From NCBI GenBank assembly GCA_947501005.1, contig CANMTU010000001.1:310001-374000 (forward strand): a stretch of 64,000 nucleotides of DNA. Reading direction: 5' to 3'. The first letter of the stretch is position 1. Every line of letters begins with the position of its first letter. This DNA comes from an uncultured Erythrobacter sp. GTDB lineage: Bacteria > Pseudomonadota > Alphaproteobacteria > Sphingomonadales > Sphingomonadaceae. The notes below the pieces were generated by a model. That model saw only the letters and a program-made list of their open reading frames with translations, had not been told where the DNA came from and did not search any database. The position numbers and the translations under genes were made by a program. Positions 41,445-51,815 of the stretch are shown here, one piece after another.

Positions 41445-42083
41445 ATGACCGATTTTGCAGAATGCTGCCGCCTGAACCGTCGCCGCCGGGCGATCGTGGA
41501 TGCCGCACGCATTCTTTTCGCCGAGCAGGGTTACGAACAGACGACGCTGGGCGAGATCGTGGAGCGGGCGGGCGGATCGCTGGCGACGGTCTACAAATTG
41601 TTCGGCAACAAGGACGGTCTGCTCGAGGCCGCGGTGTTCGAACAGACCAGTTCGGGTGACGAGCTCGTGCGCGAGGCGATGCGGGCGGGCGGCAGCCCGG
41701 CGGCCATCCTCCACCGGGTCGCCGCATCCTTCGATGCACATTTCCTGGATGCCGAGACCGTCGCGCTGGTCAGGATCGTGATCGCCCGGAGCATGAGCGA
41801 TCGCGCCTTCGCCCGCCAGTTCTTCGAGCGCACCGCCACCAGGACGCGCTCCGCGCTCGAACACATGTTCGAGACCTGGCGCGGCGCGGGGGTGGCGATG
41901 AACGGTTCGCCCACACTGCTCGCCGAACTCTTCCTCGGCCAGTTCGTCAGCGACGTTCATGCCGAGGCGATCAGCCACGGCCTCGCCATCTCGCGCAGCA
42001 GCGAGCGTCTTCGGGCGCGGACGGATTTCTTCATCCTCGGGGCGGGGCTGAACGAAGCTGCGATCCCGGAAGGGTCGCACTGA
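41445..42083 (+). CDS. TetR-family repressor of the RND pump
   Basis: 212-residue ligand-controlled repressor. The N-terminal helix-turn-helix (about 15-62) reads RRRRAIVDAARILFAEQGYEQTTL with recognition helix GSLATVYKLFGNKDGL. The C-terminal domain has the AcrR/TetR_C type helix content and should bind pump substrates. It is divergent from the pump operon, with a 20-bp palindrome between them (41389-41408), which is the normal arrangement for autorepression and pump control. It starts at ATG 41445; the long upstream extension is a shadow of the adaptor gene. Confidence 0.92.
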   Translation: MTDFAECCRLNRRRRAIVDAARILFAEQGYEQTTLGEIVERAGGSLATVYKLFGNKDGLLEAAVFEQTSSGDELVREAMRAGGSPAAILHRVAASFDAHFLDAETVALVRIVIARSMSDRAFARQFFERTATRTRSALEHMFETWRGAGVAMNGSPTLLAELFLGQFVSDVHAEAISHGLAISRSSERLRARTDFFILGAGLNEAAIPEGSH

Positions 42084-42309
42084 AGGATCGCACTGAGGCG
42101 CGCGAATCCGCTTGCGTCGCAAGCCGCCGCCAAGGCAAAGGCCGCATTGCCTCAAGCACTTGCGTCGCGCGATTTGCCTGAAAATCCGTGATCCGGGCCG
42201 CGGGGTAAGCACTTTGTTATGATGTCCTGATCTACCGGCCGGGGGGTTCAGGCACTGCCGACGATCCCGTTCGCAGTTTCCGCGGCACGATGTCCGCGAA
42301 GGGGGAAAA

Positions 42310-44070
42310 TTGATTTCGTTCACCTATCCCCCCGTCCTGATCGAACTCGTGTGCGTGGCCCTCGTTCTGGTGCTGGTCCTGGCTTCACCCCGTGCCCTGC
42401 CGGCGCGCATCGCCGCGCTGGAAGCAAGGCTGCCGTCGCTGCCGCGCTCGCTGGGCATGCAGATTCTCTTGATCGCGCTGGCGGCGATCCTGTTACGGGC
42501 CGCCTTCCTCCCGTGGCTCGGCGCACCTGTGCCCCTGTTCCATGACGAGCAGAGCCTGACCCTTCAGGCGCAGACCTTTTTGAAGGGCCGGCTCGCCATG
42601 CCGCCGCACGAATTGTGGCGCCGGTTCGAGAGCTTCCATATCAACCAGTTGCCCGCCTATGCCTCGATCTATTTCCCGGGGCGAAGTCTGCCCCTGGCGC
42701 TGGGAATGCTCTTCGCAGACAACGCCTGGGTGGGGGTGTGGATCAGCTTCGTGCTGTTCGCGATGGCGACGGTCTGGATGCTGCGCGGCTGGATCGAGCC
42801 GCACTGGGCGTTCGTCGGGGGGCTGATCGTGGTCGTGCGCTACGGCGCGTTCAGCTACTGGATCAATTCCTACTGGGGCGGCGCGTTCACGGCCCTTGGC
42901 GCGATGCTCGTCGTCGGCACCCTGCCGCGTATTCTCAAGGCGCCGCGCTGGTCCCATGGCGTTGCCATGGGCCTTGGCGCGGCCATCCTCATGACGACGC
43001 GGCCGTATGAGGGGTTCGTCCTGTGCGCGGCGATCGGGGTGTTCTTCCTGCCGCGGATCTGGCGATCGGCGCGCCCCCGCCTGCAACCCGTGCTGATGCG
43101 GATCGGGCTTCCGCTTGCCACCATCGTCGCTGGCGCGCTGGCATGGATGCTCGCCTACAATTCCGCGGCGACGGGCGATCCCTTGCTGACGCCCTACGAA
43201 CTCAATCGCACGACCTATGCCGTTGCCCCGCCGTTCAACATCGCGCCGACTGTCCAAGGTGTCGATCGGATCGCGCCGATGGCCGAACACGTTTCCCGCT
43301 TCTATTACTACGAGGCGCGACCCTATCGAGACGCCCGACGAGGGATCAAGGGTTACATCAAGACGATGGTCAGGAAGATCGAGGTCACGTGGGACTTCTA
43401 TGTCGGCCTTGCGCTGACGATCCCCTTCCTGCTCGGCCTATGGGCGTCGCGCCGCGACGTGCCGCTCCTGGGAACGCTGGTCGTCTTCTACCTAGGGTAT
43501 TTCCTCACCACCTGGCGCCTGCCGCATTACGCGGCGCCAATCATCCCGATCATCATGATCATCGTGATGCGCGGCCTCAAGAGTTTGCGGGGGCATTCGC
43601 GGGGTGGTGCAACGCGAGGCTTCGCCCTGTCGCGCCTGCTGCCGCTCGCCGCCGCAACGCCGCTTCTGGTGGGTGCCGGCAACGTCATCGCCGGCTGGCC
43701 GGACATGCCGAGCAATTCGGTCGACCGCCCGTGCTGCGCCGTCCTGCAATCGAGTGTCCGTACCGATCTGATCGAACGCCTGAGCAGAGTTCCAGGCCGG
43801 GATCTCGTTCTGGTCGCGAGCAGTGAGAACAATCCGATCCACTCCGAACTGGTGTACAACGATGCGGATATCGACGCCTCGCCGATCGTGTTCGCCCACA
43901 GCATGGCGCTGGACCGCGACCGGGACATCATCGCCTATTATCCCGACCGGCGGGTCTGGCTGCTCGAATGGACGCCCGAGGCGCGCGGCTTCGACCAGAA
44001 CGCCTTGCGCGGCACGACGATGGGGGTGGAGTATACGCTGAAATTGCTGCCGGAGGGCGCGGGAGGGTAG
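42310..44070 (+). CDS. Polytopic membrane protein, GT-C glycosyltransferase-like
   Basis: 586-residue protein with about eleven membrane segments. The first large periplasmic loop has the motif VPLFHDEQSLTLQAQTFLKG, where the acidic pair could be the catalytic DE of GT-C transferases, but similarity to a named family is weak. The C-terminal about 120 residues are soluble and contain DRPCCAVLQSS with a double cysteine. The TTG start at 42310 is preceded by a GGGGG ribosome site; no ATG near the start fits better. It is alone, with no coupled neighbours, and the GC content is normal. Sugar donor and acceptor are unknown; a hypothetical membrane protein is the cautious name. Confidence 0.65.
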   Translation: MISFTYPPVLIELVCVALVLVLVLASPRALPARIAALEARLPSLPRSLGMQILLIALAAILLRAAFLPWLGAPVPLFHDEQSLTLQAQTFLKGRLAMPPHELWRRFESFHINQLPAYASIYFPGRSLPLALGMLFADNAWVGVWISFVLFAMATVWMLRGWIEPHWAFVGGLIVVVRYGAFSYWINSYWGGAFTALGAMLVVGTLPRILKAPRWSHGVAMGLGAAILMTTRPYEGFVLCAAIGVFFLPRIWRSARPRLQPVLMRIGLPLATIVAGALAWMLAYNSAATGDPLLTPYELNRTTYAVAPPFNIAPTVQGVDRIAPMAEHVSRFYYYEARPYRDARRGIKGYIKTMVRKIEVTWDFYVGLALTIPFLLGLWASRRDVPLLGTLVVFYLGYFLTTWRLPHYAAPIIPIIMIIVMRGLKSLRGHSRGGATRGFALSRLLPLAAATPLLVGAGNVIAGWPDMPSNSVDRPCCAVLQSSVRTDLIERLSRVPGRDLVLVASSENNPIHSELVYNDADIDASPIVFAHSMALDRDRDIIAYYPDRRVWLLEWTPEARGFDQNALRGTTMGVEYTLKLLPEGAGG

Positions 44071-44367
44071 GCTGGCGTTTTACGGCCGGCCCAGCCGTCG
44101 AGCTTCCGGGCGGCTCATCGACGCGGCAGGCAGGCTTTCCGGCCTCAGCGCTTGGACGTGCGCAACCTCGGCTCGCGTCTTCAGGCAAACCGGTAAAGCA
44201 ATTCGATCCCCATAGCGCATGGGACAGATCGCATGGATAAGGATGGCCGGCGCAAATTCGATCGACAACCAGAATGCTCCGGGTTCGCTTCCGCAGCCCG
44301 TCTGACTGTTCAACCTTAGCATAAGCCGCTCGAGCCGAACTGGAAACGCCCCGCGTTCGACGACCAG
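44071..44367. other. Non-coding stretch before tRNA-Ser
   Basis: 297 bases with no supported gene or recognisable repeat, downstream of the GT-C-like gene and upstream of the minus-strand tRNA 3' end. The sequence is ordinary in composition. Confidence 0.4.
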
Positions 44368-44459
44368 TGGCGGAGACGGAGGGATTCGAACCCTCGATAC
44401 CCGTTACCAGGTATGGCTCCTTAGCAGGGAGCTGGTTTCAGCCACTCACCCACGTCTCC
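44368..44459 (-). tRNA. tRNA-Ser (anticodon GCT)
   Basis: 92 bases including CCA. The acceptor stem GGAGACG pairs with CGTCTCC, the anticodon stem-loop CTCCCTGCTAAGGAG gives GCT for AGC/AGT codons, there is a long variable arm as expected of serine tRNAs, and the T loop is GTTCGAATC. Confidence 0.96.
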
Positions 44460-44488
44460 GCATGTCGCGCATCGGCTGCGAGCGGCGG

Positions 44489-44517
44489 GCTATAGCCAGC
44501 CGGATGGGGGGCTTCAA
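44489..44517 (-). promoter_or_regulatory. Promoter of tRNA-Ser
   Basis: On the minus strand, TTGAAG (44517-44512) and TATAGC (44494-44489) are 17 bases apart. The -10 box is 29 bases before the tRNA 5' end. Confidence 0.5.
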
Positions 44518-44671
44518 GCGAAGATTGGCGCAACCGGCGTTCCCGCGCTACGCGGCACGGCTCGGCGCAAAAGGGATTCGGTTCATCGCCGTTTCATGGC
44601 GGGCCGGGCCATAAGGGGTGCACTCCGCCGCGCAGCTTCGTACGGGGCGTCGGAGCAGGGAAGGGTTATTC

Positions 44672-45451
44672 ATGCGTTTCGCCAGACATTTCGCCACCGC
44701 GCTTGCCGCCGCCGTCGGGCTGGCCGCCGCGCCGCTCGCCGCGCAGATACAGTCGGTCGACCCCAACGATACCTACCAGGCGCCGATTGACGGCGATCTC
44801 GAACTGCCGCCGCAGGATCCCTCCTACGACACGCCCCCGGTGGCCGACGAGAACGCCAATTATCCGCAGAGCGACCCGGCGCCGGATGCGCAGCCGCAAT
44901 GGTCCGAACAATCGGCCGAGGAAGCCGCGGGGCAGGCGGTCGACACTGCGACGGTGGAAGACCCCTCGACCACCTATCGCGAGGACGATCTGATCGGCGC
45001 CGCCGAAGGCGTGTTCGGCAAGGGCGCCGAAGGGGTCGCCAAGATGATTCGCAAGATGCTGGCCGATCAGGGCGAACCCAACGCCTATATCGTCGGGCGC
45101 GAGGCGGGCGGCGCGTTCATCGTCGGCGCGCGCTACGGTTCGGGTACGTTGTTCCACAAGGTGGAGGGCGAATTGCCGGTCTACTGGACCGGGCCTTCGA
45201 TCGGGTTCGACGCGGGCGCCAATGCCAGCAGCACTTTCGTCCTCGTCTACAATCTCTACGACACGGAAGAACTTTACGAACGCTTCCCTTCGGCGGAGGG
45301 GCAGTTGTACGCCGTGGGCGGTTTGACGGCGAGCTATCTGCGCAAGGGCGACGTGGTGCTGATCCCGATCCGCGTCGGCGCGGGCCTGCGGCTCGGCGTC
45401 AATGCGGGCTACATGCGCTTTTCCAAGAAACAGCGCTGGGTTCCGTTCTGA
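44672..45451 (+). CDS. Exported DUF1134-family protein
   Basis: 259-residue protein with a signal peptide ending PLAAQ. An acidic, proline-rich linker (about 30-110) is followed by the DUF1134 domain (about 120-255) with YIVGREAGGAFIVGARYGSG and the Gly-rich IGFDAGANASSTFVLVYNL. The family is widespread in alphaproteobacteria and predicted periplasmic or membrane-associated; its function is unknown. The start has AGGGAAGGG upstream; an in-frame start 18 codons earlier would spoil the signal peptide. It stands alone between tRNA-Ser and the aminotransferase. Confidence 0.85.
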   Translation: MRFARHFATALAAAVGLAAAPLAAQIQSVDPNDTYQAPIDGDLELPPQDPSYDTPPVADENANYPQSDPAPDAQPQWSEQSAEEAAGQAVDTATVEDPSTTYREDDLIGAAEGVFGKGAEGVAKMIRKMLADQGEPNAYIVGREAGGAFIVGARYGSGTLFHKVEGELPVYWTGPSIGFDAGANASSTFVLVYNLYDTEELYERFPSAEGQLYAVGGLTASYLRKGDVVLIPIRVGAGLRLGVNAGYMRFSKKQRWVPF

Positions 45452-45523
45452 TCGGGCGCATGGCCTGCCGATAATGCCGGTTAACGGCTTGCAGGCCGGC
45501 GCCCTTCGTCATTAAGAGGCGGC

Positions 45524-46705
45524 ATGCTGAACCGCCTGACCCCGCAATCGCCCGATGCCCTGCTCGCGCTGATCAAGATGTATGCCGCCGACGAACGGGC
45601 GGACAAGATCGACCTCGGCGTCGGCGTCTATCGCACCGATAGCGGAGATACGCCGGTGTTCCGCGCGGTGAAGGCGGCGGAACGCGTGCTGGTCGAACAG
45701 CAGGACAGCAAGAGCTATCTCGGCCCGGAAGGCGACCATGCCTTCGTCCACGCCCTGATCCCCTATGTCTTCGGGCGCGCGGATGGCGGCCTGCTGCGCC
45801 GGATCGAGGGGATGCAGACGCCGGGCGGCACCGGGGCGGTGCGCCTCGCGGTCGCATTGGCGAAGGAGGCCGGGGCGACCCGCATCCATCTCGGCACGCC
45901 GAGCTGGCCCAACCACGCGCAGATCGTCCACGATGTCGGCCTGGAGGTCGCGACGTTCGATCACGCCTGCGAAGACGGGACCGCCAATGTCGCTGCCGCG
46001 CTGGCCGCGATCGAAGGCGCGGGCGAGGGCGAGGTGATCCTGCTGCATGGCTGCTGCCATAACCCGACCGGGATCGACTATACGCAGGCTCAATGGGAGC
46101 AGCTGGCCGAGGCGCTGGCCGGCGGCAAGGTGCTGCCGATCCTCGATATCGCCTATCAGGGGCTTGGGCAGGGGATGGAGGAGGACGTCGCCGGCGTGCG
46201 CACCGTGCTGGCGCGCGTGCCGGAAGCCCTCGTTGCCTATAGCTGCGACAAAAATTTCGGGCTCTACCGCGACCGGGTGGGCGCGTTCTACATGCTCGCC
46301 CGCGAGACCGAAGACCTCCCCGCCATTACCTCGAACGCCAATGCCCTTGCCCGGGCCAACTGGTCGATGCCGCCCGATCACGGCGCGGCGGCGGTGCGGA
46401 TCGCGCTGCAGGACGCCGGCCTGGAAAAGACCTGGCTGGAAGAGCTGGACGAGATGCGCCAGCGCATGCGCCAGGTCCGCCGCACTCTCGCCGCGGCGGA
46501 TAACCGGGTGCCCGGCCTCAATCTGCGGGCGCTGGAGCAGCAGAACGGCCTGTTCGCCATGCTGCCGCTGGGCAAGGATCAGATCGCCCGCCTGCGCGAG
46601 GATCACGGGGTGTATATGGCAGGTTCGGGGCGGATCAATATCGCCGGGCTTCATTCGGGCAATATCGACCGTTTCGTTGCCGCCCTGGCCGATGTGACCG
46701 GCTGA
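45524..46705 (+). CDS. Aromatic amino acid aminotransferase (class I, AspC/TyrB type)
   Basis: PLP-dependent enzyme that moves amino groups between aromatic amino acids or aspartate and 2-oxo acids. It has 393 residues. The PLP lysine is K243 in AYSCDKNFGLYRDR; other signatures are IDLGVGVYRTDSGD, TPGGTGAVRLAV, HGCCHNPTGIDY and the C-terminal carboxylate-binding arginine in AGSGRINIAGL. AspC and TyrB cannot be fully told apart from sequence alone. It could finish phenylalanine or tyrosine synthesis after PheA. It is followed by the TPP riboswitch of thiC, so the two are not one operon. Confidence 0.92.
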   Translation: MLNRLTPQSPDALLALIKMYAADERADKIDLGVGVYRTDSGDTPVFRAVKAAERVLVEQQDSKSYLGPEGDHAFVHALIPYVFGRADGGLLRRIEGMQTPGGTGAVRLAVALAKEAGATRIHLGTPSWPNHAQIVHDVGLEVATFDHACEDGTANVAAALAAIEGAGEGEVILLHGCCHNPTGIDYTQAQWEQLAEALAGGKVLPILDIAYQGLGQGMEEDVAGVRTVLARVPEALVAYSCDKNFGLYRDRVGAFYMLARETEDLPAITSNANALARANWSMPPDHGAAAVRIALQDAGLEKTWLEELDEMRQRMRQVRRTLAAADNRVPGLNLRALEQQNGLFAMLPLGKDQIARLREDHGVYMAGSGRINIAGLHSGNIDRFVAALADVTG

Positions 46706-46780
46706 CCCGGTCTTCCGCAAGGGCCGGCGCGCGACAACGGCTCTGGACGCGGGGCGGACTTGGCCCTATCTTCGATGCCA

Positions 46781-48841
<2,061 letters not shown>

Positions 48842-48849
48842 TGGTGGTT

Positions 48850-50385
48850 TCAGGTGTGAAGTTCGGTGATGCGGCTTTCGCGCACCGCTTCTTCAACTTG
48901 CTCGACCTGTCGATCATCGAGGTTGTCAAAATACTCTTCCCGCTTACGCCTAGACAGGGTTCCACCATTTTGAGCGCAAAATTGGATCAGAAGTGAGGAG
49001 AGGCGGTCCGGGAGATCAATTTTTTCGGAAATCAGTTTCTTGGCATCATCGAACCGTTGAATGTATGTCAATTCAGCGGGCAAGGAATATTTAACGGTCC
49101 GCTCAATGCGGTCGAGTAGATATTCAGATTGTCTCGTGGCATCGAAGTATCGGTACAAGTAAGATGTATCGTTGAGGACTTCGACATTTCCCTTCTCTGT
49201 CGATTTCCAGTCTATGCCTGACAGAGTATGACGTGAATATGCTTCTAACGCGTTTCTGTAACCGACCAAGTCTTCTAAAATTGCTGCGGACACAGGTAAA
49301 ATAACCCCGCGAGGATTGAAATTCATATCGACTAAAGCTTTTTGGATCAAAAAACGGTGAAGTCGGCCATTTCCATCCTCAAATGGGTGGATAAACACAA
49401 AGCCAAATCCTAGGATCGTTGCCGTCAATACTGGATCAAATTGACTCTTTCTTAACAACCCATATGCCTCAAACAGGCTACTCAGTAATGAAGTCAGATC
49501 ATCATGCCGTGCGGAAACATGATCGGGTATAGGTGTCTGATCGCGCATATCATGCCGTCCAACAAAGCCGCCCTCGTTGCGTAAGCCTAGCTTCACAACG
49601 TGCTGTTTAGGATCAAACAGACTTCTGTGAATATCTTCGATCGTCTCGGTAGATAAATTTATCTCGCCTGCATCCGCAATCAGTCGCCCCCAGCGCTCAA
49701 GTCGGTTTCGGGGAGGCGTTTCTCCTTCAATGCCGAAGGATCCTTTGCTCTCATTCAAGAGCATGAAGCCTACCGCTCGCCTTAATACTGCTGGGTCGGC
49801 ATCCGATACGGCCTGATTTGCCTCACGTGCTAAACTTTGCACTCTTTCGGTCGTAAGTCTTTCAGTGCGCCGAATTAGCGGGCAAAAATTTGGCACTCCG
49901 GTGAGGTTGTTGTCGATTTTATGTCGACTAGATCTCGTTGATTGTCGGGTGATATATTCCGTCGGGTCGAGGAGATCGACATATCTAACCCCGTATGGTT
50001 CTTCGATGTCCAACTTGTTGCCAGTCATCCATTCGTAGAGAAACCACGCTTTTCGCGTGTAAATACCTCGTGGATTACCTCTTATATACTCGGTTAATTC
50101 GTGCTCGATGCCTATCGAAAATAGGCGATTGATGACTCTGAGATCGACGCCCTCGTGCTTGAGAGCGACGCCAATATGTTCAATCGGAGTTTCCGGGATC
50201 TGATATTTTGCCGTACGTGGGAGAAGAAGCCATTCTACTCCTTCTCGCCGCTGAGTCGTTTTTTGTCCGACATTGGATAGCGCGGTTAGCCGCCTCGGCG
50301 GAGGGCACTCGAGATCGTAATGCTCAATGAGGGCGGCATAGCCTAACAGTTGAGCGTCTAAAGGACGTCCGGGTAAATCTGCCAT
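48850..50385 (-). CDS. Fic-domain protein (AMP-transferase type, class II), in low-GC patch
   Basis: 511-residue Fic protein predicted to transfer AMP from ATP to a target hydroxyl. The active-site loop is HPFEDGNGRLHR at residues 333-344, matching HPFx(D/E)GNGRxxR. The self-inhibitory motif (S/T)xxxE(G/N) is SFGIEG at residues 216-221, upstream of the Fic core, which makes it class II. A Fic N-terminal domain precedes the core (about 160-300) and the C-terminus looks like a winged-helix-type domain. Base and codon use are markedly AT-richer than the neighbours, which suggests transfer. The ATG at 50385 was chosen; TTG at 50397 is possible. No partner toxin or antitoxin gene is adjacent. The target is unknown. 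Confidence 0.9.
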   Translation of the reverse strand: MADLPGRPLDAQLLGYAALIEHYDLECPPPRRLTALSNVGQKTTQRREGVEWLLLPRTAKYQIPETPIEHIGVALKHEGVDLRVINRLFSIGIEHELTEYIRGNPRGIYTRKAWFLYEWMTGNKLDIEEPYGVRYVDLLDPTEYITRQSTRSSRHKIDNNLTGVPNFCPLIRRTERLTTERVQSLAREANQAVSDADPAVLRRAVGFMLLNESKGSFGIEGETPPRNRLERWGRLIADAGEINLSTETIEDIHRSLFDPKQHVVKLGLRNEGGFVGRHDMRDQTPIPDHVSARHDDLTSLLSSLFEAYGLLRKSQFDPVLTATILGFGFVFIHPFEDGNGRLHRFLIQKALVDMNFNPRGVILPVSAAILEDLVGYRNALEAYSRHTLSGIDWKSTEKGNVEVLNDTSYLYRYFDATRQSEYLLDRIERTVKYSLPAELTYIQRFDDAKKLISEKIDLPDRLSSLLIQFCAQNGGTLSRRKREEYFDNLDDRQVEQVEEAVRESRITELHT

Positions 50386-50829
50386 AACTTGGTCCAAACG
50401 AATCGGAGTGGGCGTTTAAAACTCCAATTACGCCCGGAAAAATCCAAACCTAGAGGGTTGCAAAAAAATTTGTCAAATTTTTCCCGGAAAACTCTAAGAA
50501 AGATATCTGCCTCAAAGTTTGCTCAAAAAGCCAGCGGGGAAATGCGCAAATCACGAATCCTAAAAAAAATCGCACAATGTTCCGTACGTACTCCGGAATA
50601 TAATCCGATCACAGGAGCAGTCAGGAGCCTATGGGAATCGGGCCAAACGACAATGATGTGTGAATTAACCTTCCTCAATCGGCCGGAACCAACTTCTCCA
50701 TAAGCGCCCCGAGTTCGCTCGGCGTGGTGTGGCAGCGTCGACCTCGTGATAGCCATTGCCCCCCTCGCGCAGCGCTTCCTTCTTCACCGCATCGCTAGCC
50801 ATCGCATTCAAACCCGCCCATAGCGCCCC
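50386..50829. other. AT-rich flank of the Fic gene with no supported gene
   Basis: 444 bases. From 50398 to about 50660 it is strongly AT-rich, with several A-runs and dyads such as TTTTCC-c-GGAAAA (50479-50491), and the word cccggaaaa occurs twice. This is probably the Fic promoter and operator region. A short open frame on the plus strand there is lysine-rich and lacks a ribosome site. From about 50675 to 50802 the GC is again normal and holds a possible gene remnant. Confidence 0.4.
50675..50802 (-). pseudogene. Possible frameshifted C-terminal gene remnant beside the Fic patch
   Basis: On the minus strand MASDAVKKEALREGGNGYHEVDA reads in one frame (from 50802, shown shortened: MASDAVKKEALREGG). 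The next part continues sensibly only in another frame as TTPSELGALMEKLVPAD before TGA at 50675-50677. A one-base shift between them would join the two. It may be the surviving end of a gene disrupted when the low-GC DNA arrived. The family was not recognised. Confidence 0.25.
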
Positions 50830-51009
50830 ATGGCCGATCTATACCGCAAGAACCTCGAAGCCGAACGTCGCAAGCTGTGGGGCGAGTGTCGTCTCAAGGG
50901 GTTGAAGCGCGATACGCCGCAGCGGCTGCGGATTGTCGAGATCGACCGGTTGCTTGCGGAGCATACGGCGAAACAGTCGCAGCCGCCGGTCGAGCGCGGG
51001 GAGGGCTAG
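50830..51009 (+). CDS. Small hypothetical basic protein
   Basis: A 59-residue frame starting MADLYRKNLEAERRKLWGEC. It is charged, helical and soluble, with no cysteine pair or membrane segment. Codon use is normal for this genome, unlike the AT-rich DNA to its left. There is no clear ribosome site, which lowers confidence. The neighbours are the small gene on the other strand at 51014-51145, almost touching it end to end. No function can be assigned. Confidence 0.45.
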   Translation: MADLYRKNLEAERRKLWGECRLKGLKRDTPQRLRIVEIDRLLAEHTAKQSQPPVERGEG

Positions 51010-51013
51010 GCGC

Positions 51014-51145
51014 TCAACTGTTCTTCATGTTCTCCAGCCCCTTGATGCTGCCGGGCTTGGTGCTGGGGTTGGAAGCGTTGGTCTTGGGTTTTTCCTGTTT
51101 GGGTTTGCGGTCTTCGCGGCTCTTCTTCTGCTGGCCCTTGGCCAT
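51014..51145 (-). CDS. Very small lysine-rich hypothetical protein
   Basis: A 43-residue protein starting MAKGQQKKSREDRKPKQEK and ending LENMKNS. It is strongly basic and probably disordered. The start has a good GGAAAAG ribosome site six bases upstream and codon use fits the genome. Similar MAKGQ-starting, lysine-rich small proteins are common in Sphingomonadales to my knowledge, and none has a known role; nucleic-acid or ribosome binding is a guess based on charge. It lies downstream of the truncated DUF188 gene on the same strand. Confidence 0.7.
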   Translation of the reverse strand: MAKGQQKKSREDRKPKQEKPKTNASNPSTKPGSIKGLENMKNS

Positions 51146-51211
51146 GGTCTTTTCCAATCGGGACGGAATGCCCCGGCGCGGCACTACACCCGTTCGGCAG
51201 GCAACCCTGCA

Positions 51212-51571
51212 TCAATTCAGCAGGTGGCGCCAGCGCGTCAGTAACGTCATCACCCGGTCCAGCGCCCGCAGGAACCGCGAACGGTCCGCCTTCCCGAACG
51301 GCGGCGGGCCGCCCATGCCGTCCATCCCGGCGCACCGGTCTTCCATGATCGCGCGGGTGGCGAGGGCGGCGCCGATGCTGACGGCGTCGAACTCGCGGCC
51401 GTCGTGTTTTCGCCCCCGCGCGCCCGCTTTCAGGCGGCGTTCGGCGAGAAGGGTGTCGCCCGTCACCACCACGCTGCGCGCGTCCGCATGGTTCGCGGTC
51501 CAGTCGTCCGCCGTGCCGAACCCCACCCACGCCATCACCGCTTCCCTACTCGGCCCCCTTCTGCCTAGCAT
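51212..51571 (-). pseudogene. Truncated DUF188 (YaiI/YqxD family) gene
   Basis: The 119-residue frame carries the C-terminal two thirds of the DUF188 family: GFGTADDWTANHADARSVVV, then TGDTLLAERRLKAGAR, SIGAALATRAIMED and GGPPPFGKADRSRFLRALD. Intact members are about 150 residues and begin with a conserved VDxDACP segment and a helix, which are the part that makes a nuclease-like (PIN-type) metal site. That part is absent here: upstream DNA on the minus strand codes for nothing similar in any frame. The gene is therefore most likely a 5'-deleted remnant, although a shortened product from ATG 51571 or 51535 could still be made. Confidence 0.7.
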
Positions 51572-51653
51572 GGGGAATGGTCCGCTTGCCTCTCTCCGCC
51601 CCTGTCATCCGCCCGGCCGGGGCGGCGCGTTCGGGCGGGGGGTTTTTCGCGCT

Positions 51654-51678
51654 AGGACCGTGTTCCATGTGTTCCATC
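51654..51678. promoter_or_regulatory. Conserved direct-repeat motif upstream of hpf (copy 2)
   Basis: AGGACCGTGTTCCA-N3-GTTCCATC, 22 of 25 positions identical to the block at 4645-4669 in the aroC/ruvA gap. It lies 138 bases before hpf, directly behind the deleted end of the DUF188 gene. Confidence 0.4.
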
Positions 51679-51753
51679 CAGGCGGACCTGCGCCCGATGG
51701 GTCCAACTTCGGTCCTACAGGGTCGCTCGTGCCCGAAAGCCGGTGGGCGGGCG

Positions 51754-51778
51754 GGAAACGCCGCGCCGCCCGTCCGTT
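51754..51778 (+). promoter_or_regulatory. Possible general-stress sigma (EcfG-type) promoter of hpf
   Basis: GGAAA at 51754-51758 and CGTT at 51775-51778 are 16 bases apart, close to the GGAAC-N16/17-CGTT pattern of alphaproteobacterial EcfG promoters. The start codon is 37 bases further. Confidence 0.35.
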
Positions 51779-51815
51779 GTGTGGGTAACGATAACGACAG
51801 ACAGGAACACCCCGC

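Noticed and set aside
50389..50703. A 104-codon plus-strand frame opposite the start of the Fic gene, considered as a possible antitoxin
   Set aside because: TTG start without ribosome site, no recognisable fold, and it lies in A-rich DNA that produces lysine codons by chance. Class II Fic proteins carry their inhibitor internally.
50877..51788. A 303-codon plus-strand frame across the small genes and the DUF188 remnant
   Set aside because: Its sequence is low-quality and it overlaps better-supported genes on both strands.
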